From Candidatus Sulfuritelmatomonas gaucii (GTDB lineage: Bacteria; Acidobacteriota; Terriglobia; Terriglobales; Acidobacteriaceae): a stretch of 55,910 nt of DNA. The stretch covers positions 1-55,910 of the forward strand of contig OKRB01000086.1 of NCBI GenBank assembly GCA_900290245.1. Reading direction: 5' to 3'. The translations under genes and the position numbers were made by a program. Positions 35,819-45,228 of this stretch are shown in pieces; the stretch's first letter is position 1, and each line of letters begins with the position of its first letter. Under the pieces are notes generated by a model that did no database searches, had not been told where the DNA came from, and saw only the letters and a list, made by a program, of their open reading frames with translations.

Positions 35819-36511
35819 GAATTTCAACAGCGGATCATCGATCCCGTTTTCTTCGAAGCCCTTTTGACGAAGGAGGCACGAGTCGCACTGGCCGCACGGT
35901 ACGCCGACAGGGGAGGGATCGTAGCAACTGCTGGTGAAGCCGTAATCGACGCCCAATCCGAGCCCCATGCGAATGATTTCCGCTTTTGAGAGAGCGATGA
36001 GCGGCGTGTGAATCTTCAGCGACTGGCGGCCCTCCACGCCAGCCTTGGTCGCCAGGTTGGCCATCTTCTCAAAGGCAACGATGAATTCAGGACGGCAGTC
36101 AGGATAGCCGGAATAGTCTAGCGCATTTACGCCGAGAAAAATATCGTTTGCGCCTGACACTTCAGCCCAGGCAAGGGCGAAGGCTAGGAAGATCGTATTT
36201 CGCGCGGGAACATAGGTAATTGGAATGCCGCGGGACATCTCCTCGGTTGCGCGGCCCTTGGGAACAGCGATGTCGGCGGTGAGGGCCGAGCCGCCGAAGG
36301 CGCGAAGATCGATGGCGGCGATGCGGTGCTCGGCCACGCCGATGGATGCGGCGACGCGCTTGGCGGCTTCAAGTTCCCACGCGTGGCGCTGGCCATACGA
36401 GAAAGAGAGCGCGTAAAGCTCGTAGCCCTCGGATTTGGCGACTGCGAGGACGGTGGCGGAGTCGAGACCGCCGCTGAGAAGTACCACCGCTTTTTTTACT
36501 GCAGTCGTCAT
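35810..36511 (-). CDS. queC: 7-cyano-7-deazaguanine (preQ0) synthase QueC
   Basis: A 233-residue ATP-dependent enzyme that turns 7-carboxy-7-deazaguanine into preQ0. [19 protein letters not shown] is the PP-loop. [54 protein letters not shown] and the C-terminal zinc site with [17 protein letters not shown] are family marks. Length fits. It precedes queE and probably shares a transcript; its product is made from the queE product, so the two work in sequence. Confidence 0.92.
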   Translation of the reverse strand: MTTAVKKAVVLLSGGLDSATVLAVAKSEGYELYALSFSYGQRHAWELEAAKRVAASIGVAEHRIAAIDLRAFGGSALTADIAVPKGRATEEMSRGIPITYVPARNTIFLAFALAWAEVSGANDIFLGVNALDYSGYPDCRPEFIVAFEKMANLATKAGVEGRQSLKIHTPLIALSKAEIIRMGLGLGVDYGFTSSCYDPSPVGVPCGQCDSCLLRQKGFEENGIDDPLLKFSS

Positions 36512-36587
36512 CCGAAATTCTCTTTGTAACGGCGGCGATTCACTGCGTCTAGCTCCGCTAACTCAGCCAACTCCGCAAACCCCGCTA

Positions 36588-37256
36588 TTACTTCATGTCC
36601 CCGCCACGGCCAATATCCATCGAAGGTGGAATCGGGTTGCGCTCGTCGATGTAGGAATTGATGCACTGGTCGAGAACGCCTTGGGCCTCGAGAATGAACT
36701 CGACTGCATCGCGCCCCGCGCCGTAGCCGCCGGAGTTGGGCGTGACGTAATGCGCCTCCGCTTTCACCTGCGGGCGTGCATTGGCCACCGCAATGGCAAG
36801 GCCCACTTCGCGCATGGCGGGCAGATCGATCACATCGTCGCCGACGTAGCAGATCTCGTCGAGCGCGGTGCCCTCCTTCTGCACGATCTCGCGGATGGCC
36901 TGCATCTTGAACGCGCAACCCTGGTAGATGAACTCGAGCTTGAGATCGCGGGCGCGCGTGGCCACGGTCTCGCTGATGCGCTTGGTAATGACGCCGCACT
37001 TGAGCCCACCGAGGCGCGCGAGCGAGATGGCGGTGCCGTCGTGCGCGCTGTAGCCCTTGGCCTCGACCATGGTCGTGGATTGGACGCCTAAGCCGATCGT
37101 TTCTTTGCTGCCAATCTCCTCCAAAAGGCTGCCGTCCGCAGGACGCCCCGGGACGAGCCAAATGGTGCCGTCAGTGAGAACACCATCGACATCAAAAAGG
37201 ATGATTTTGATCTTACGGGCGCGGTCGATTACAGATTGGGGCGCGGTGAGGGCCAT
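36588..37256 (-). CDS. kdsC: KdsC-type HAD phosphatase (3-deoxy-manno-octulosonate 8-phosphate phosphatase)
   Basis: A 222-residue haloacid-dehalogenase phosphatase without a cap domain. IILFDVDGVLTDGTIW is motif I with the nucleophile Asp. CGVITKRIS follows as motif II, with a Thr where KdsC has Ser or Thr. The Lys of motif III lies in FKMQAIREIVQKEG and CYVGDDVIDLPAMREVGL is motif IV. This fits removal of phosphate from KDO-8-phosphate in lipopolysaccharide synthesis. There is an ATG start close to a REP-like palindrome. It lies 75 bases upstream of the queC start on the same strand. Confidence 0.8.
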   Translation of the reverse strand: MALTAPQSVIDRARKIKIILFDVDGVLTDGTIWLVPGRPADGSLLEEIGSKETIGLGVQSTTMVEAKGYSAHDGTAISLARLGGLKCGVITKRISETVATRARDLKLEFIYQGCAFKMQAIREIVQKEGTALDEICYVGDDVIDLPAMREVGLAIAVANARPQVKAEAHYVTPNSGGYGAGRDAVEFILEAQGVLDQCINSYIDERNPIPPSMDIGRGGDMK

Positions 37257-37334
37257 GGTTCGATTGTATCGAGCGGCTCCGCGGTGTTGTTGCTTCAATA
37301 GCGCAGCGCACATTTGCGCCTCCCAACGCATTGT

Positions 37335-37378
37335 CATTCTGAACGGAGTCCGCCGCGGCGGACAGAGTGAAGGATCCG
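37335..37378. repeat. REP-like intergenic palindrome
   Basis: GTCCGCCGCGGCGGAC is a perfect 16-base palindrome flanked by TCATTCTGAACGGA on one side and AGAGTGAAGGATC on the other, itself an imperfect inverted pair. It lies between kdsC and exbD and has the look of a dispersed repetitive extragenic element. Confidence 0.5.
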
Positions 37379-37475
37379 CGGTTGCCTTTCGGAATTCAAA
37401 AGTCGGCGGCCTCCGCACTGTCGGCAGTCTGCTCGAAACTTGCTCGAATGCGCGATGACCCGGACGGCAAGGCAC

Positions 37476-37901
37476 CTATAGCTTGTCCCTGGATGTAAGC
37501 AGTCCAATTTGGTTCGCCCCCGCGCCCTTTCCGATATCCACGACCCTTGCGATCGTTGCGAAAGAAAGGTGATCGTCCGCTTTGACAAACATCACTCTTT
37601 CAGCCCGAACCGAGAAAATGGAGCTGAGGCGGCTCCCCAGTTCTTCGATGCTCACACTCTCCTGATTGATCTTGTAGCTCACGAATCCATCGCGAGCGCT
37701 GATGATCTGCACCACGATGGGGTTCTCGGGTTTCACATTCGGGTTCATTGACCGCTGAGGCAACGCCGCTTCCAGGCCGTGAGGCATGACCGGAGCAATC
37801 ACCATGAAGATGACCAGCAGCACCAGGAGAACGTCGATCATCGGAGTCACATTGATGTCGCCCCACAATTGACCTGAAGCGTGATCATTCTCGAACGCCA
37901 T
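37476..37901 (-). CDS. exbD: ExbD/TolR-family biopolymer transport protein
   Basis: A 141-residue protein with the ExbD fold: a short N-terminal tail, one membrane helix (PMIDVLLVLLVIFMVIAPVM) carrying the proton-relay Asp, and a periplasmic domain with VVQIISARDGFVSYKINQES and VRAERVMFVKADDHLSFATI. With ExbB and TonB it uses the proton gradient to energise outer-membrane receptors such as the Oar proteins. No exbB or tonB gene is adjacent. It is read leftward, 220 bases upstream of kdsC. Confidence 0.88.
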   Translation of the reverse strand: MAFENDHASGQLWGDINVTPMIDVLLVLLVIFMVIAPVMPHGLEAALPQRSMNPNVKPENPIVVQIISARDGFVSYKINQESVSIEELGSRLSSIFSVRAERVMFVKADDHLSFATIARVVDIGKGAGANQIGLLTSRDKL

Positions 37902-38037
37902 AGGACAATCCCTCCTCGCTTCCTCAGGTCCCGAAGAACCTTTGGAGATTTCACAGCGACTGAAATTGCGACTTCATTTGCTTTAGACACCACGGTGTGA
38001 CGAATGGTTCCTGTACCGCCTGCGAGACAATGAGCAC

Positions 38038-38235
38038 ATGGACGACATCCCCGCTGGCGCGCGCCCTCAAAACCCTCCCGGTCTCGATCCCGAGGACTAT
38101 TATTTCGAGGGTCCGCTGATGGTTTTTACTGCCGCATACCACCTGAAGCGTGGCTATTGCTGCGGGTCGGGGTGCCGGCACTGCCCGTATACGGAGAACT
38201 GCGCCGCGGACCAGAACGCACCGAAGTCCTCGTAA
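38038..38235 (+). CDS. DUF5522-family small Cys-rich protein
   Basis: A 65-residue protein with the complete DUF5522 signature: LDPEDYYFEGPLMVFTAAYH, then LKRGYCCGSGCRHCPY. Four Cys and a His at the C-terminus suggest a metal or iron-sulfur site. The function is unknown. The ATG follows little visible ribosome-binding sequence; the start is the only reasonable one. It is divergent from exbD. Confidence 0.8.
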   Translation: MDDIPAGARPQNPPGLDPEDYYFEGPLMVFTAAYHLKRGYCCGSGCRHCPYTENCAADQNAPKSS

Positions 38236-38378
38236 CGGGAGCCAATTCCCTATGGCCGGAGGCGCGCCGAGCATGGTATAAATCCACCTCTGCGGCAATC
38301 GGGCCCCCCGGCTTCCTGAAAAATGGAGGCTTCCCCCGTGCCTGGCGACGCAGGAATTGAACCTTAGAGGAGGGACAG

Positions 38379-38624
38379 ATGGGGATCATTGCATGGATTG
38401 TGGCCGGCCTGATCGCGGGCTGGCTCACTGGCAAAATCATGAAGGGCTCCGGCTATGGTTTTTTTGTGGACATCTTGCTGGGCATTGCCGGCGCTATTGT
38501 GGGCGGATTCATCGCGCGGCATCTCGGACTTGACCCGAGCGGAGGATTCATTTACAGCACCCTGATCGCGATAGGCGGTGCGATCATCCTGGTGGTGATT
38601 GTTCGATTGCTGAAGCGAGCTTGA
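38379..38624 (+). CDS. GlsB/YeaQ/YmgE-family membrane protein
   Basis: An 81-residue protein with three hydrophobic segments and the conserved glycines of the transglycosylase-associated family: IIAWIVAGLIAGWLTGKIMK, then GYGFFVDILLGIAGAIVGGF. Members are small inner-membrane proteins linked to stress responses; their activity is not established. It is preceded by GAGGAGGG. It is convergent with the VWFA-related gene. Confidence 0.85.
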   Translation: MGIIAWIVAGLIAGWLTGKIMKGSGYGFFVDILLGIAGAIVGGFIARHLGLDPSGGFIYSTLIAIGGAIILVVIVRLLKRA

Positions 38625-38629
38625 GAGCA

Positions 38630-38668
38630 GCCCGCCCCTTTTGCAGCTCCATTGCGAACTGGGCGGGC
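38630..38668. terminator. Candidate bidirectional terminator hairpin
   Basis: GCCCGCCC and GGGCGGGC form a perfect 8-base stem with a 23-base loop, placed between the two convergent genes. No clear T tract follows on either strand, so it is only a candidate. Confidence 0.4.
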
Positions 38669-38678
38669 GCCACCGATC

Positions 38679-40844
38679 TTACTCGGAACCGCCGGTTGAA
38701 GACGGCTGCACTGCCGCCGGCGTGGCGGCCGGCGCGGCAGCGGGCTGCGCAGCAGGCTCACGCACGAGCACTGCAAAGCGCGGAAAAGCGAAGCTGCCCC
38801 CGGCATCGTCGATGACGTTCAACTGGCACACATATTGCCCCGGCTTAAGGCCGCTGAGCGGCACATCGAGCTCAATGGAGACAGCATCGCGGCCTTCAAC
38901 GTTGACCGATTTGGCCTGGACGATCGGCGTTTCGTAGACCTTAGTCGAGCCCTGAATCAATTCGAGGCTGCTGAGCAGGTCAACGCCGAGTTTACTTCCT
39001 TTGGGCTCATTTTCCGCGGCCTTCTCGCGCGACGGGTCATAGACCTCGTAGAGCAGGTACATGTGCTGGTCCTGGCGGAAGACGTGGCTGATGTTGGGCA
39101 CGTACTCCTGGCCGTTGTGCACAAGCGGATCATCCTTTTTGCTCGGTTCGCGCTGCGAGGCAAGCACGACAGAGCTCATCTTGAGTGGAGACTTCTTGAG
39201 GTCGGGCAGCGTGACGTCGGCAATGAACGAGCCCATGCGCCCGGTTTCGTTTTCGCGCACCAGGAATTTGATCTCGTATTTGCCCGGCGGCAGGTTAAAG
39301 CTGGTGTTGTACTGGATATTCTTCTGCCGCGCCTGCAGCGATGCGTCGAGCTTAAGCGGTACGGTTTGACGCACGCGGCCGACCGGGCGCTTTGCCTCAT
39401 CAATGACTGCGCCGATGATGTCGAGCGTGGCCTTGTCTTTATCGCCGCCATTCACAAATGGAATTTGCGAGCCGGGCACGACGAGCGACACCGGCATGTA
39501 GTAGCGGTTGGCGTCGAGGCGGAAGTACATGGCGTCCATGTAGACAGCGATATCCGTCGCGGGCAGATCGCTGGCCAGTTCATCCTGCAATTCCTGCTCG
39601 CGGTCTTCCTTGCCGGAGTGCTTGAAGTCGGCGGGCGCGTAATAGCCGGGCCGGAATTCAAGCTTGATGCCGGGGCGATCGATTTTGACCACCAGCTTGC
39701 GATATTTTCCGTCACGCGCCAGATTCGAAGAATGGAATCCGATAGCGTAATAGGCTGAGGTGTCTTTCTGCACCTGAAGGAAGGCAGGCATAAAGTCGTT
39801 GGAGTCGAAGAACGCTTTTCCGCCGGTGTCGCTGGAGAGCCTGTCCATCACTTCCTGCGTGTCGAAGTTCTGGTTCATGTTGTTGAGGAGCGCGCCGCCG
39901 TTGAAGGCTCCCTGCCCACGCATGCTGCCGGTGGAGGCGTCGCCCAGCGGCCCGATGGCCTGCAGCCCGCGCGTGTCGACGCTGTAGATGGCCAGGTCGG
40001 CGCGGACCGCGGCGTTGATGGCCGCGCGCAGTGAAGCTTCGTTTTCGATGCCGTCGCGCGAAATTCCGCCCGAAAAGTAAAGCAGGGATTTTTTCTCGTT
40101 GATCTTGGCCAGCGATTGCGAAACGGCGCGCAAGGCGAAGAGCTCGCGGTCGGTGTTGAGGTCGTTGTACTCGCTCTCGTCGGGCGTGTAGGCGGTGGTG
40201 TCTTCCGCCTGGTTGGTGTTGGAATTGGTGCCCTGCGCGAACCCCTGGCCCTCGGTTCCGTTGTAGGCGCCTACTTCGTTGATCAATGCGTTCTTGTCGG
40301 CAGTAAAATCCTGGTCGACGGTGAGCGTGTCGCCGAGCGAAACGAGCGCGACCAGGTCGGCGGGCTGCATTTTGGTGCGGAGAAAGTCTTTCGCGGCGTC
40401 AACGCTGCGCTCGATGTCCTCAGGCTGCATCGATGTGAGGTCGAAAAACATCACGATGAGGCGATGATTGCGCAGTTCCTCCGGCTTGGCGACCACGACG
40501 GCCTTGCTGCCGGTGGGGCCCGCGGCGAGCCCGCTCACCGTGGCTTCTTGAAGCGGCGCGGCCATGTCGACGCTCTCAAAGTCGAAGGTGTCGATGGCTT
40601 GCTCTTTGCCGTTTTCGTAGATTTTGAAGTCGCTTTGCTTGAGGCCCTTCACGAGCTCGCCGGTCTTGGCGTCGCGCGCAACGACATTGGTCAACACGAG
40701 TTCGGCGTTGGCTTTGAGCACGAAGCCGCCCTGCGGAGTGGACGTGACCTGGCCGGGGGTTTGCGCGGAGATCGGCAGCGCGCCGGCAGTGTTCAGCGCC
40801 AGCAACGCAAGCATTGCGCTCGACCTTTTTCGCCAACCCTTCAT
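38679..40844 (-). CDS. VWFA-related protein of the acidobacterial type
   Basis: A 721-residue exported protein. The ATG is placed after GGAAAGGA. A signal segment (SSAMLALLALNTAGALPISA) precedes the mature chain. Residues 60-110 (VLTNVVARDAKTGELVKGLK, then QSDFKIYENGKEQAIDTFDF) and RLIVMFFDLTSMQPEDIERS are typical of the VWFA-related acidobacterial domain; the DxTS motif replaces the common DxSxS metal site. SLLYFSGGISRDGIENEASL and YYAIGFHSSNLARDGKYRKL follow. The C-terminal half is beta-rich. These proteins are abundant in acidobacteria and their role is unknown; binding of proteins or polymers outside the cell is a guess. It lies 81 bases downstream of the Oar receptor. Confidence 0.85.
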   Translation of the reverse strand: MKGWRKRSSAMLALLALNTAGALPISAQTPGQVTSTPQGGFVLKANAELVLTNVVARDAKTGELVKGLKQSDFKIYENGKEQAIDTFDFESVDMAAPLQEATVSGLAAGPTGSKAVVVAKPEELRNHRLIVMFFDLTSMQPEDIERSVDAAKDFLRTKMQPADLVALVSLGDTLTVDQDFTADKNALINEVGAYNGTEGQGFAQGTNSNTNQAEDTTAYTPDESEYNDLNTDRELFALRAVSQSLAKINEKKSLLYFSGGISRDGIENEASLRAAINAAVRADLAIYSVDTRGLQAIGPLGDASTGSMRGQGAFNGGALLNNMNQNFDTQEVMDRLSSDTGGKAFFDSNDFMPAFLQVQKDTSAYYAIGFHSSNLARDGKYRKLVVKIDRPGIKLEFRPGYYAPADFKHSGKEDREQELQDELASDLPATDIAVYMDAMYFRLDANRYYMPVSLVVPGSQIPFVNGGDKDKATLDIIGAVIDEAKRPVGRVRQTVPLKLDASLQARQKNIQYNTSFNLPPGKYEIKFLVRENETGRMGSFIADVTLPDLKKSPLKMSSVVLASQREPSKKDDPLVHNGQEYVPNISHVFRQDQHMYLLYEVYDPSREKAAENEPKGSKLGVDLLSSLELIQGSTKVYETPIVQAKSVNVEGRDAVSIELDVPLSGLKPGQYVCQLNVIDDAGGSFAFPRFAVLVREPAAQPAAAPAATPAAVQPSSTGGSE

Positions 40845-40885
40845 AAAATCCTTTCCGTGGCCACCCAGCCTTATCCAACCCGCCA

Positions 40886-40922
40886 ACAAGCTAAAAGCTG
40901 AGAGCTAACAGCTAAAAGCTGC
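40886..40922. repeat. AGCTAAAAGCT tandem repeat
   Basis: Variants of AGCTAAAAGCT, AGCTGAGAGCT and AGCTAACAGCT follow each other in the short space between the Oar and VWFA-related genes. It belongs to the same look-alike family as the queC-queE spacer repeat. Confidence 0.5.
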
Positions 40923-40925
40923 TCT

Positions 40926-43900
40926 TCAAAATCTGAACCTCGCCATGAACTGAATTGCCCGCATCTGTCCCACTGACGTGATTTCGCCGAATTGCGGCGT
41001 GCCTTCCGAGGTGCTCACGCCGTTGTACTGCACAGTGTTGAACACGTTGCTGATGGTGGCGCGAAACTCCATGCTGCGGGTTTCGCCCAACTGCATAGTT
41101 TTGGAAAGCGCCATGTTGCTCGAGATCGTCCCCGGCCCCTCGATTGAATTGCGCGGCGCGTTGCCGAAGCCGTTGCAAAATCCCTGGGTGGGCGACGGCT
41201 CTGTGTACGCCGCGGTATTGAACCACTGGTGCAGCGTGCCGCCGCCGGCGGTGATGGATGCTCCCGGTGTGCGATTGAGGCGCAGCGAGCCCGCTGTGCC
41301 GCACTCCACGTTGGTGGTGTTGAACGTATAGGTCGGCGTGAGCCACGCACCGGTCGCGAAGTCAAAACTGCCGGAAACGGAGAATCCCTCAAGAATGTGC
41401 GCGCCCACGCCAGTGGTGACCCAGTGCTTGTCAGGGCCGAAGGGCAACTCGAAATGATACGTGCCGGTCACCTGGTGGCGCCGGTCGAGCACCGAATTTC
41501 CTGCCTCGGCCGCAAGATCCTGCCAGTCCTGCACCACCGATCCGCCGCTCCCGTTCACCGAGGTGGCATCGTCGATGGCGTGCGAGTACTGGTAATTTGC
41601 GCCAAGCGATACGCCATGTTCCACGCGCTTATTCACGCGCACCGTTGCGGCGTTCATTTTGTAAAAGGCTTCGGCCTCGTCGTAATTGAAGACCAGGGCC
41701 GACGGGTCGGTGCCGATACTGTTCGGCAATGCGCGCGGCGCAAGCTTCACGTCGAGGTGGTTGGAGCGCGCGCCGTTGTAGCCGAGATTCATCACGATGC
41801 CCAGCGGCAGCGATTTTTGAATGTCGAGATTCCAGGCCATCACGTAAGGCAGCCCATAGTGCGGGTTGAGCGCATAGTTGCCGACGGTGGCAGGGGCGGG
41901 AAATCCGTTGGCAAGCGTGAAGCAGGTTGCCGTTTGAATGCAGGCCGTAGACGGCGTGTTGCCGACTGCCTCCTCGTTGGTCTGCTCATTGGTGAAAGGC
42001 GGCTGGTGCGCCATGGTGGTGGCAAAGCCCGCGTACTCACCGACGGTGTAGTTCATGCCGAACCCGGCGCGCACTACCGTGCTCTTGACCTTCGGCACGC
42101 GCCAGGCGAGCCCCACACGCGGCGCGAAAGCCTTATGCCAGGGATACACAAGCGAATCGGGCAGGCCGGAAGCGCCCGACGCGACTTCAGTTTCGCTGGT
42201 GAAACCCTGGTCAGGATTGGTGAGAACCTCGGCTAGGCGTCCGTTCTTTTCGGTGTAGGGTGCGAAGAACTCCCAGCGCACGCCATAGTTGAGCGTAAGC
42301 GAGGGGAGCACGCGCCAGTCATCCATGGCATATGCGTCGTAGACGTTGTCGCGCAGATAGCTTTTGGCCACCGAAGAATTCAACGAGGTAGCTTGCGGGA
42401 GGCCAAGAAGAAAATCAGCCAGCGAAGAGCCTGTGCCATGCACTGGCTGCGGGCCATTCGGCGTCATCTCGATTTGTTGCGTGAACAGGCCGGTAAAGGT
42501 GAAGCTTCCCGTAGCGTTGCCGCCGGCAAGGAAATCGCGGTGAATGCGGCGGTAATCGAAGCCGTAGCGCATATTGTGCTTGCCGTGAATCCAGCTCAGG
42601 ACTTCGGAGACAGAGATCGTTTGCGAGATGGAGAAGCTGGGCTGCGTGTCGCTGAGACCTTGAATGTTGCTGAGCGAAATGGATGGCACGCCGTAGTTGA
42701 GGGCGACGTTGTTGGGAACGGTGATGCCGCCGGCAGCAGCAGGATCAATGGAAGTGTTGGTAAAAAAATTGATGACATGCGCGTTGCTGCGATTCCAACT
42801 GACGTTGGAGATGCTGGTGAGCCGGTGATAGCCGACGGTATAACCGGCCTGCACTGAATCGGAATCGGAAGCGCTCTTGCCGCCCAACTGCGGAAAGATG
42901 TTCACTCGATCCAAGGCAGAGTGGGCCCAGTTGTAATTCAGGTTGATGCTCTGGCGCAGGCCCTGGTTCTGCGAACCACCGCGACGCCCGAAGCCGCCCA
43001 TTCCGCCGCGGCCGCCTGGTTGCGTGGCGTTGGCGCCCAGGCTGCGCATGTAACGGACGCCGGCCTGCGTGGTGTTCGATTGCCCGGTGGTGAGCAGGTG
43101 GTAGTTGTTGTTGAGCGCGTTGCCCGCTGGAAGATTCGGCTCAGGGTAATACCCGAGCAGCGCCTTGGCCTGCGACGTGATGCGCAGCGGCAGAATCACG
43201 TTGGGCGTGCCGTTATAAGTGAATTGCTGCGACGTGGTCGGGTCGAAGATGGGCGACAATCCCGCTGCGGAAAAATTGCCGGCGCGCTCCGCGTCGGTGG
43301 GAACGATGGCATAAAAATCATCAGGAGTGGACGAGCGCGTGCCGGAGAGCGTGAGAAACATCGTGTCTTTGCCGCTGGGCTTGGTGAAGTGCGGAATATA
43401 GGGCGCGGTCATGAAAGTAAGGCCGAAGCGGTTGGAACCGTTGGCCGGCTGCTGCTGCTGTTGGCCCTGCAGCGAGAACGGCAGCGCATTGATCGCCGAG
43501 TTGCTGCCATCCCAAAAGACTGCGCCGTGCGGCTGTGCGGGATTGAAGCCGCGGAAGTTGCCGCGACCGCCGCCGCCTCCGCCACCTCCACGACCGCCGA
43601 ATCCACCACCGCCACCACCACCACCGGGGCCGCCAAATCCGCCTCCCCCGCCAAAACCACCGCCGCCGAAGGCTCCGCCGAATCCGCCGCCACCGAAGCC
43701 GCCAAACAATCCACCCTGCCCGGCAACTGCGCTGTCAGCGCCCTGCGGACCTTGCCCGGTCAATCCGCCTTGCACCCGGATCGAGTCCGCCGCATCGCGC
43801 ACCCGGTCCATATCGAGTCCCGCGATTGCGCTCACCTGGCCCGCCTGGCCGGTGATCGAAACCGACTCGTCGCTGAAGTCGGAGTTTTGGGCGATGGATG

Positions 43901-44606
43901 GCAGCGCCGCGCCGCTGGCGCCCACCGTGCCCGCTCCGGTATCCGTATCGGCACTGAGTGAGTTCATCAGGCCCACGGTCTCCGGCGCATTTCCGGCCAA
44001 CTGCTGCAGATCCTGTCCTTGCGCGCTTTGCCGGGCTTCAGCTTGCGCAGCCTTCTGCTCCTGCTCCGCCTGGCGCGAGGCCAGGATGAGTTGGAAGTTC
44101 ACCAACTGGTCGTGACTCGTAGCGTTGAGAACGGCTTCCTGGTCTCCCTGTGCGAAGGCAGCGAATTGGGTGCGGATGACATAGCGGCCATTTTGCGGAA
44201 TATTCAGTTGCCACGCGCCGGTGATGTCGGTGGTGGTTGAGTAGCGCTTTCCGGTCAGAGTGTTTTGCGCAGTGACGGTGACGCCGGGAAGCGGAATGTT
44301 GCCGCTCTTTACGAATCCATGTAATTTACCGCCGGCCGCGGGTTGAGTGGATGGTGTTGCCGCTGGTGATGATGGCTGCGCCGGAGTCTGACTTGCGGGA
44401 AGCTGCTCATTGGGAGCCGGGTTTGCGGCAGCCGAATTCGCCGCTGGTCCAGTCGTCGCGGCCGGCGGGGCAGCCGACTGCACGCTCGAAGGCGCAGTCG
44501 GCGCCCCGCCTTGCGTCGGAGACTGCGGCCACCCCGCCAAGCCTCCAGCCACAAGAGCCACAAGAACCCCTGGTGCACACGCACGCCTCACTCCCGCCGC
44601 CTGCAT
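40926..44606 (-). CDS. Oar-type TonB-dependent receptor with a glycine-rich insertion
   Basis: A 1226-residue outer-membrane receptor. Signal-like start (GVLVALVAGGLAGWPQ), then 60 residues rich in Pro, Ala, Ser and Thr, then the carboxypeptidase-regulatory-like domain (KLHGFVKSGNIPLPGVTVTA). Residues 290-350 are almost only Gly, Phe and Arg (about 60 residues), followed by an FRGFNPAQPHGAVFWDGSNS segment and a short run of Gln. The barrel continues to a C-terminal IQFMARFRF. The Gly-rich stretch has no counterpart in the two cassette receptors. It is co-oriented with the VWFA-related gene, so the two may act as a surface pair. Its ligand is unknown. Confidence 0.88.
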   Translation of the reverse strand: MQAAGVRRACAPGVLVALVAGGLAGWPQSPTQGGAPTAPSSVQSAAPPAATTGPAANSAAANPAPNEQLPASQTPAQPSSPAATPSTQPAAGGKLHGFVKSGNIPLPGVTVTAQNTLTGKRYSTTTDITGAWQLNIPQNGRYVIRTQFAAFAQGDQEAVLNATSHDQLVNFQLILASRQAEQEQKAAQAEARQSAQGQDLQQLAGNAPETVGLMNSLSADTDTGAGTVGASGAALPSIAQNSDFSDESVSITGQAGQVSAIAGLDMDRVRDAADSIRVQGGLTGQGPQGADSAVAGQGGLFGGFGGGGFGGAFGGGGFGGGGGFGGPGGGGGGGGFGGRGGGGGGGGRGNFRGFNPAQPHGAVFWDGSNSAINALPFSLQGQQQQQPANGSNRFGLTFMTAPYIPHFTKPSGKDTMFLTLSGTRSSTPDDFYAIVPTDAERAGNFSAAGLSPIFDPTTSQQFTYNGTPNVILPLRITSQAKALLGYYPEPNLPAGNALNNNYHLLTTGQSNTTQAGVRYMRSLGANATQPGGRGGMGGFGRRGGSQNQGLRQSINLNYNWAHSALDRVNIFPQLGGKSASDSDSVQAGYTVGYHRLTSISNVSWNRSNAHVINFFTNTSIDPAAAGGITVPNNVALNYGVPSISLSNIQGLSDTQPSFSISQTISVSEVLSWIHGKHNMRYGFDYRRIHRDFLAGGNATGSFTFTGLFTQQIEMTPNGPQPVHGTGSSLADFLLGLPQATSLNSSVAKSYLRDNVYDAYAMDDWRVLPSLTLNYGVRWEFFAPYTEKNGRLAEVLTNPDQGFTSETEVASGASGLPDSLVYPWHKAFAPRVGLAWRVPKVKSTVVRAGFGMNYTVGEYAGFATTMAHQPPFTNEQTNEEAVGNTPSTACIQTATCFTLANGFPAPATVGNYALNPHYGLPYVMAWNLDIQKSLPLGIVMNLGYNGARSNHLDVKLAPRALPNSIGTDPSALVFNYDEAEAFYKMNAATVRVNKRVEHGVSLGANYQYSHAIDDATSVNGSGGSVVQDWQDLAAEAGNSVLDRRHQVTGTYHFELPFGPDKHWVTTGVGAHILEGFSVSGSFDFATGAWLTPTYTFNTTNVECGTAGSLRLNRTPGASITAGGGTLHQWFNTAAYTEPSPTQGFCNGFGNAPRNSIEGPGTISSNMALSKTMQLGETRSMEFRATISNVFNTVQYNGVSTSEGTPQFGEITSVGQMRAIQFMARFRF

Positions 44607-44857
44607 TCAAACTCCCTGCCATCGTTTGTTCTTATTTTTTACTGCATTCAGTCTGACGGATCAGGCGCCCTGGAGGTTTACGAATGCAGCGCGGCCGGGC
44701 TCGACTGCGGAGCGGCGAAGGTGTTGGTGGATGAGTTGACCGGAAAGGTAACCCGTCGCTTGCAATCCGGGTCGCACCATGTTAACTCTTAAGCTAATAG
44801 TTTCCTGATAGCTACCATGCCAGTAAACGGTGGCACGCATCGGAGAGGACGTCAGCG

Positions 44858-45208
44858 GTGATCAAGATCGGCACGACGATTCGCGCATACCGGCTGCAAA
44901 AGGGATTGTCGCAAGGCGACATTGAAAAGAAAACCGGTTTGTTGCGCTGCTATCTTTCGCGCGTGGAGAACGGCCACACCGTTCCCTCGCTGGATACGCT
45001 CGCGAAGATCGCTCACGCCCTCGACCTGCCCATCGCGCAGTTCTTTGCCAGCGACACGCTGGCGCGGCAGATGAACGCGCAAAATCTTTCCGATGACGAA
45101 TTGCGGTTCCTCACACAGCTTCGCCGCTACTCCTCGAATTTGAATGAAAGCGACCGCAAGCTGCTGCTCGCCATGGTGAAGAAGTTCGCCGCGACAGCGG
45201 TGCGCTAA
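44858..45208 (+). CDS. XRE-family transcriptional regulator
   Basis: A 116-residue protein with an N-terminal Cro/CI-type HTH: IGTTIRAYRLQKGLSQGDIE, then KKTGLLRCYLSRVENGHTVP and SLDTLAKIAHAL. A GTG start is used with GAGAGGA about 8 bases upstream. The C-terminal 45 residues are helical with no known domain. It is divergent from the receptor/VWFA pair, 250 bases away, and could control them; this is inference. Confidence 0.8.
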   Translation: MIKIGTTIRAYRLQKGLSQGDIEKKTGLLRCYLSRVENGHTVPSLDTLAKIAHALDLPIAQFFASDTLARQMNAQNLSDDELRFLTQLRRYSSNLNESDRKLLLAMVKKFAATAVR

Positions 45209-45228
45209 TACCGCTAGCTCAGATGCGC

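Noticed and set aside
43411..44115. Proline-rich plus-strand frame
   Set aside because: It is the complement of the glycine-rich part of the Oar receptor gene; no start site or family match.
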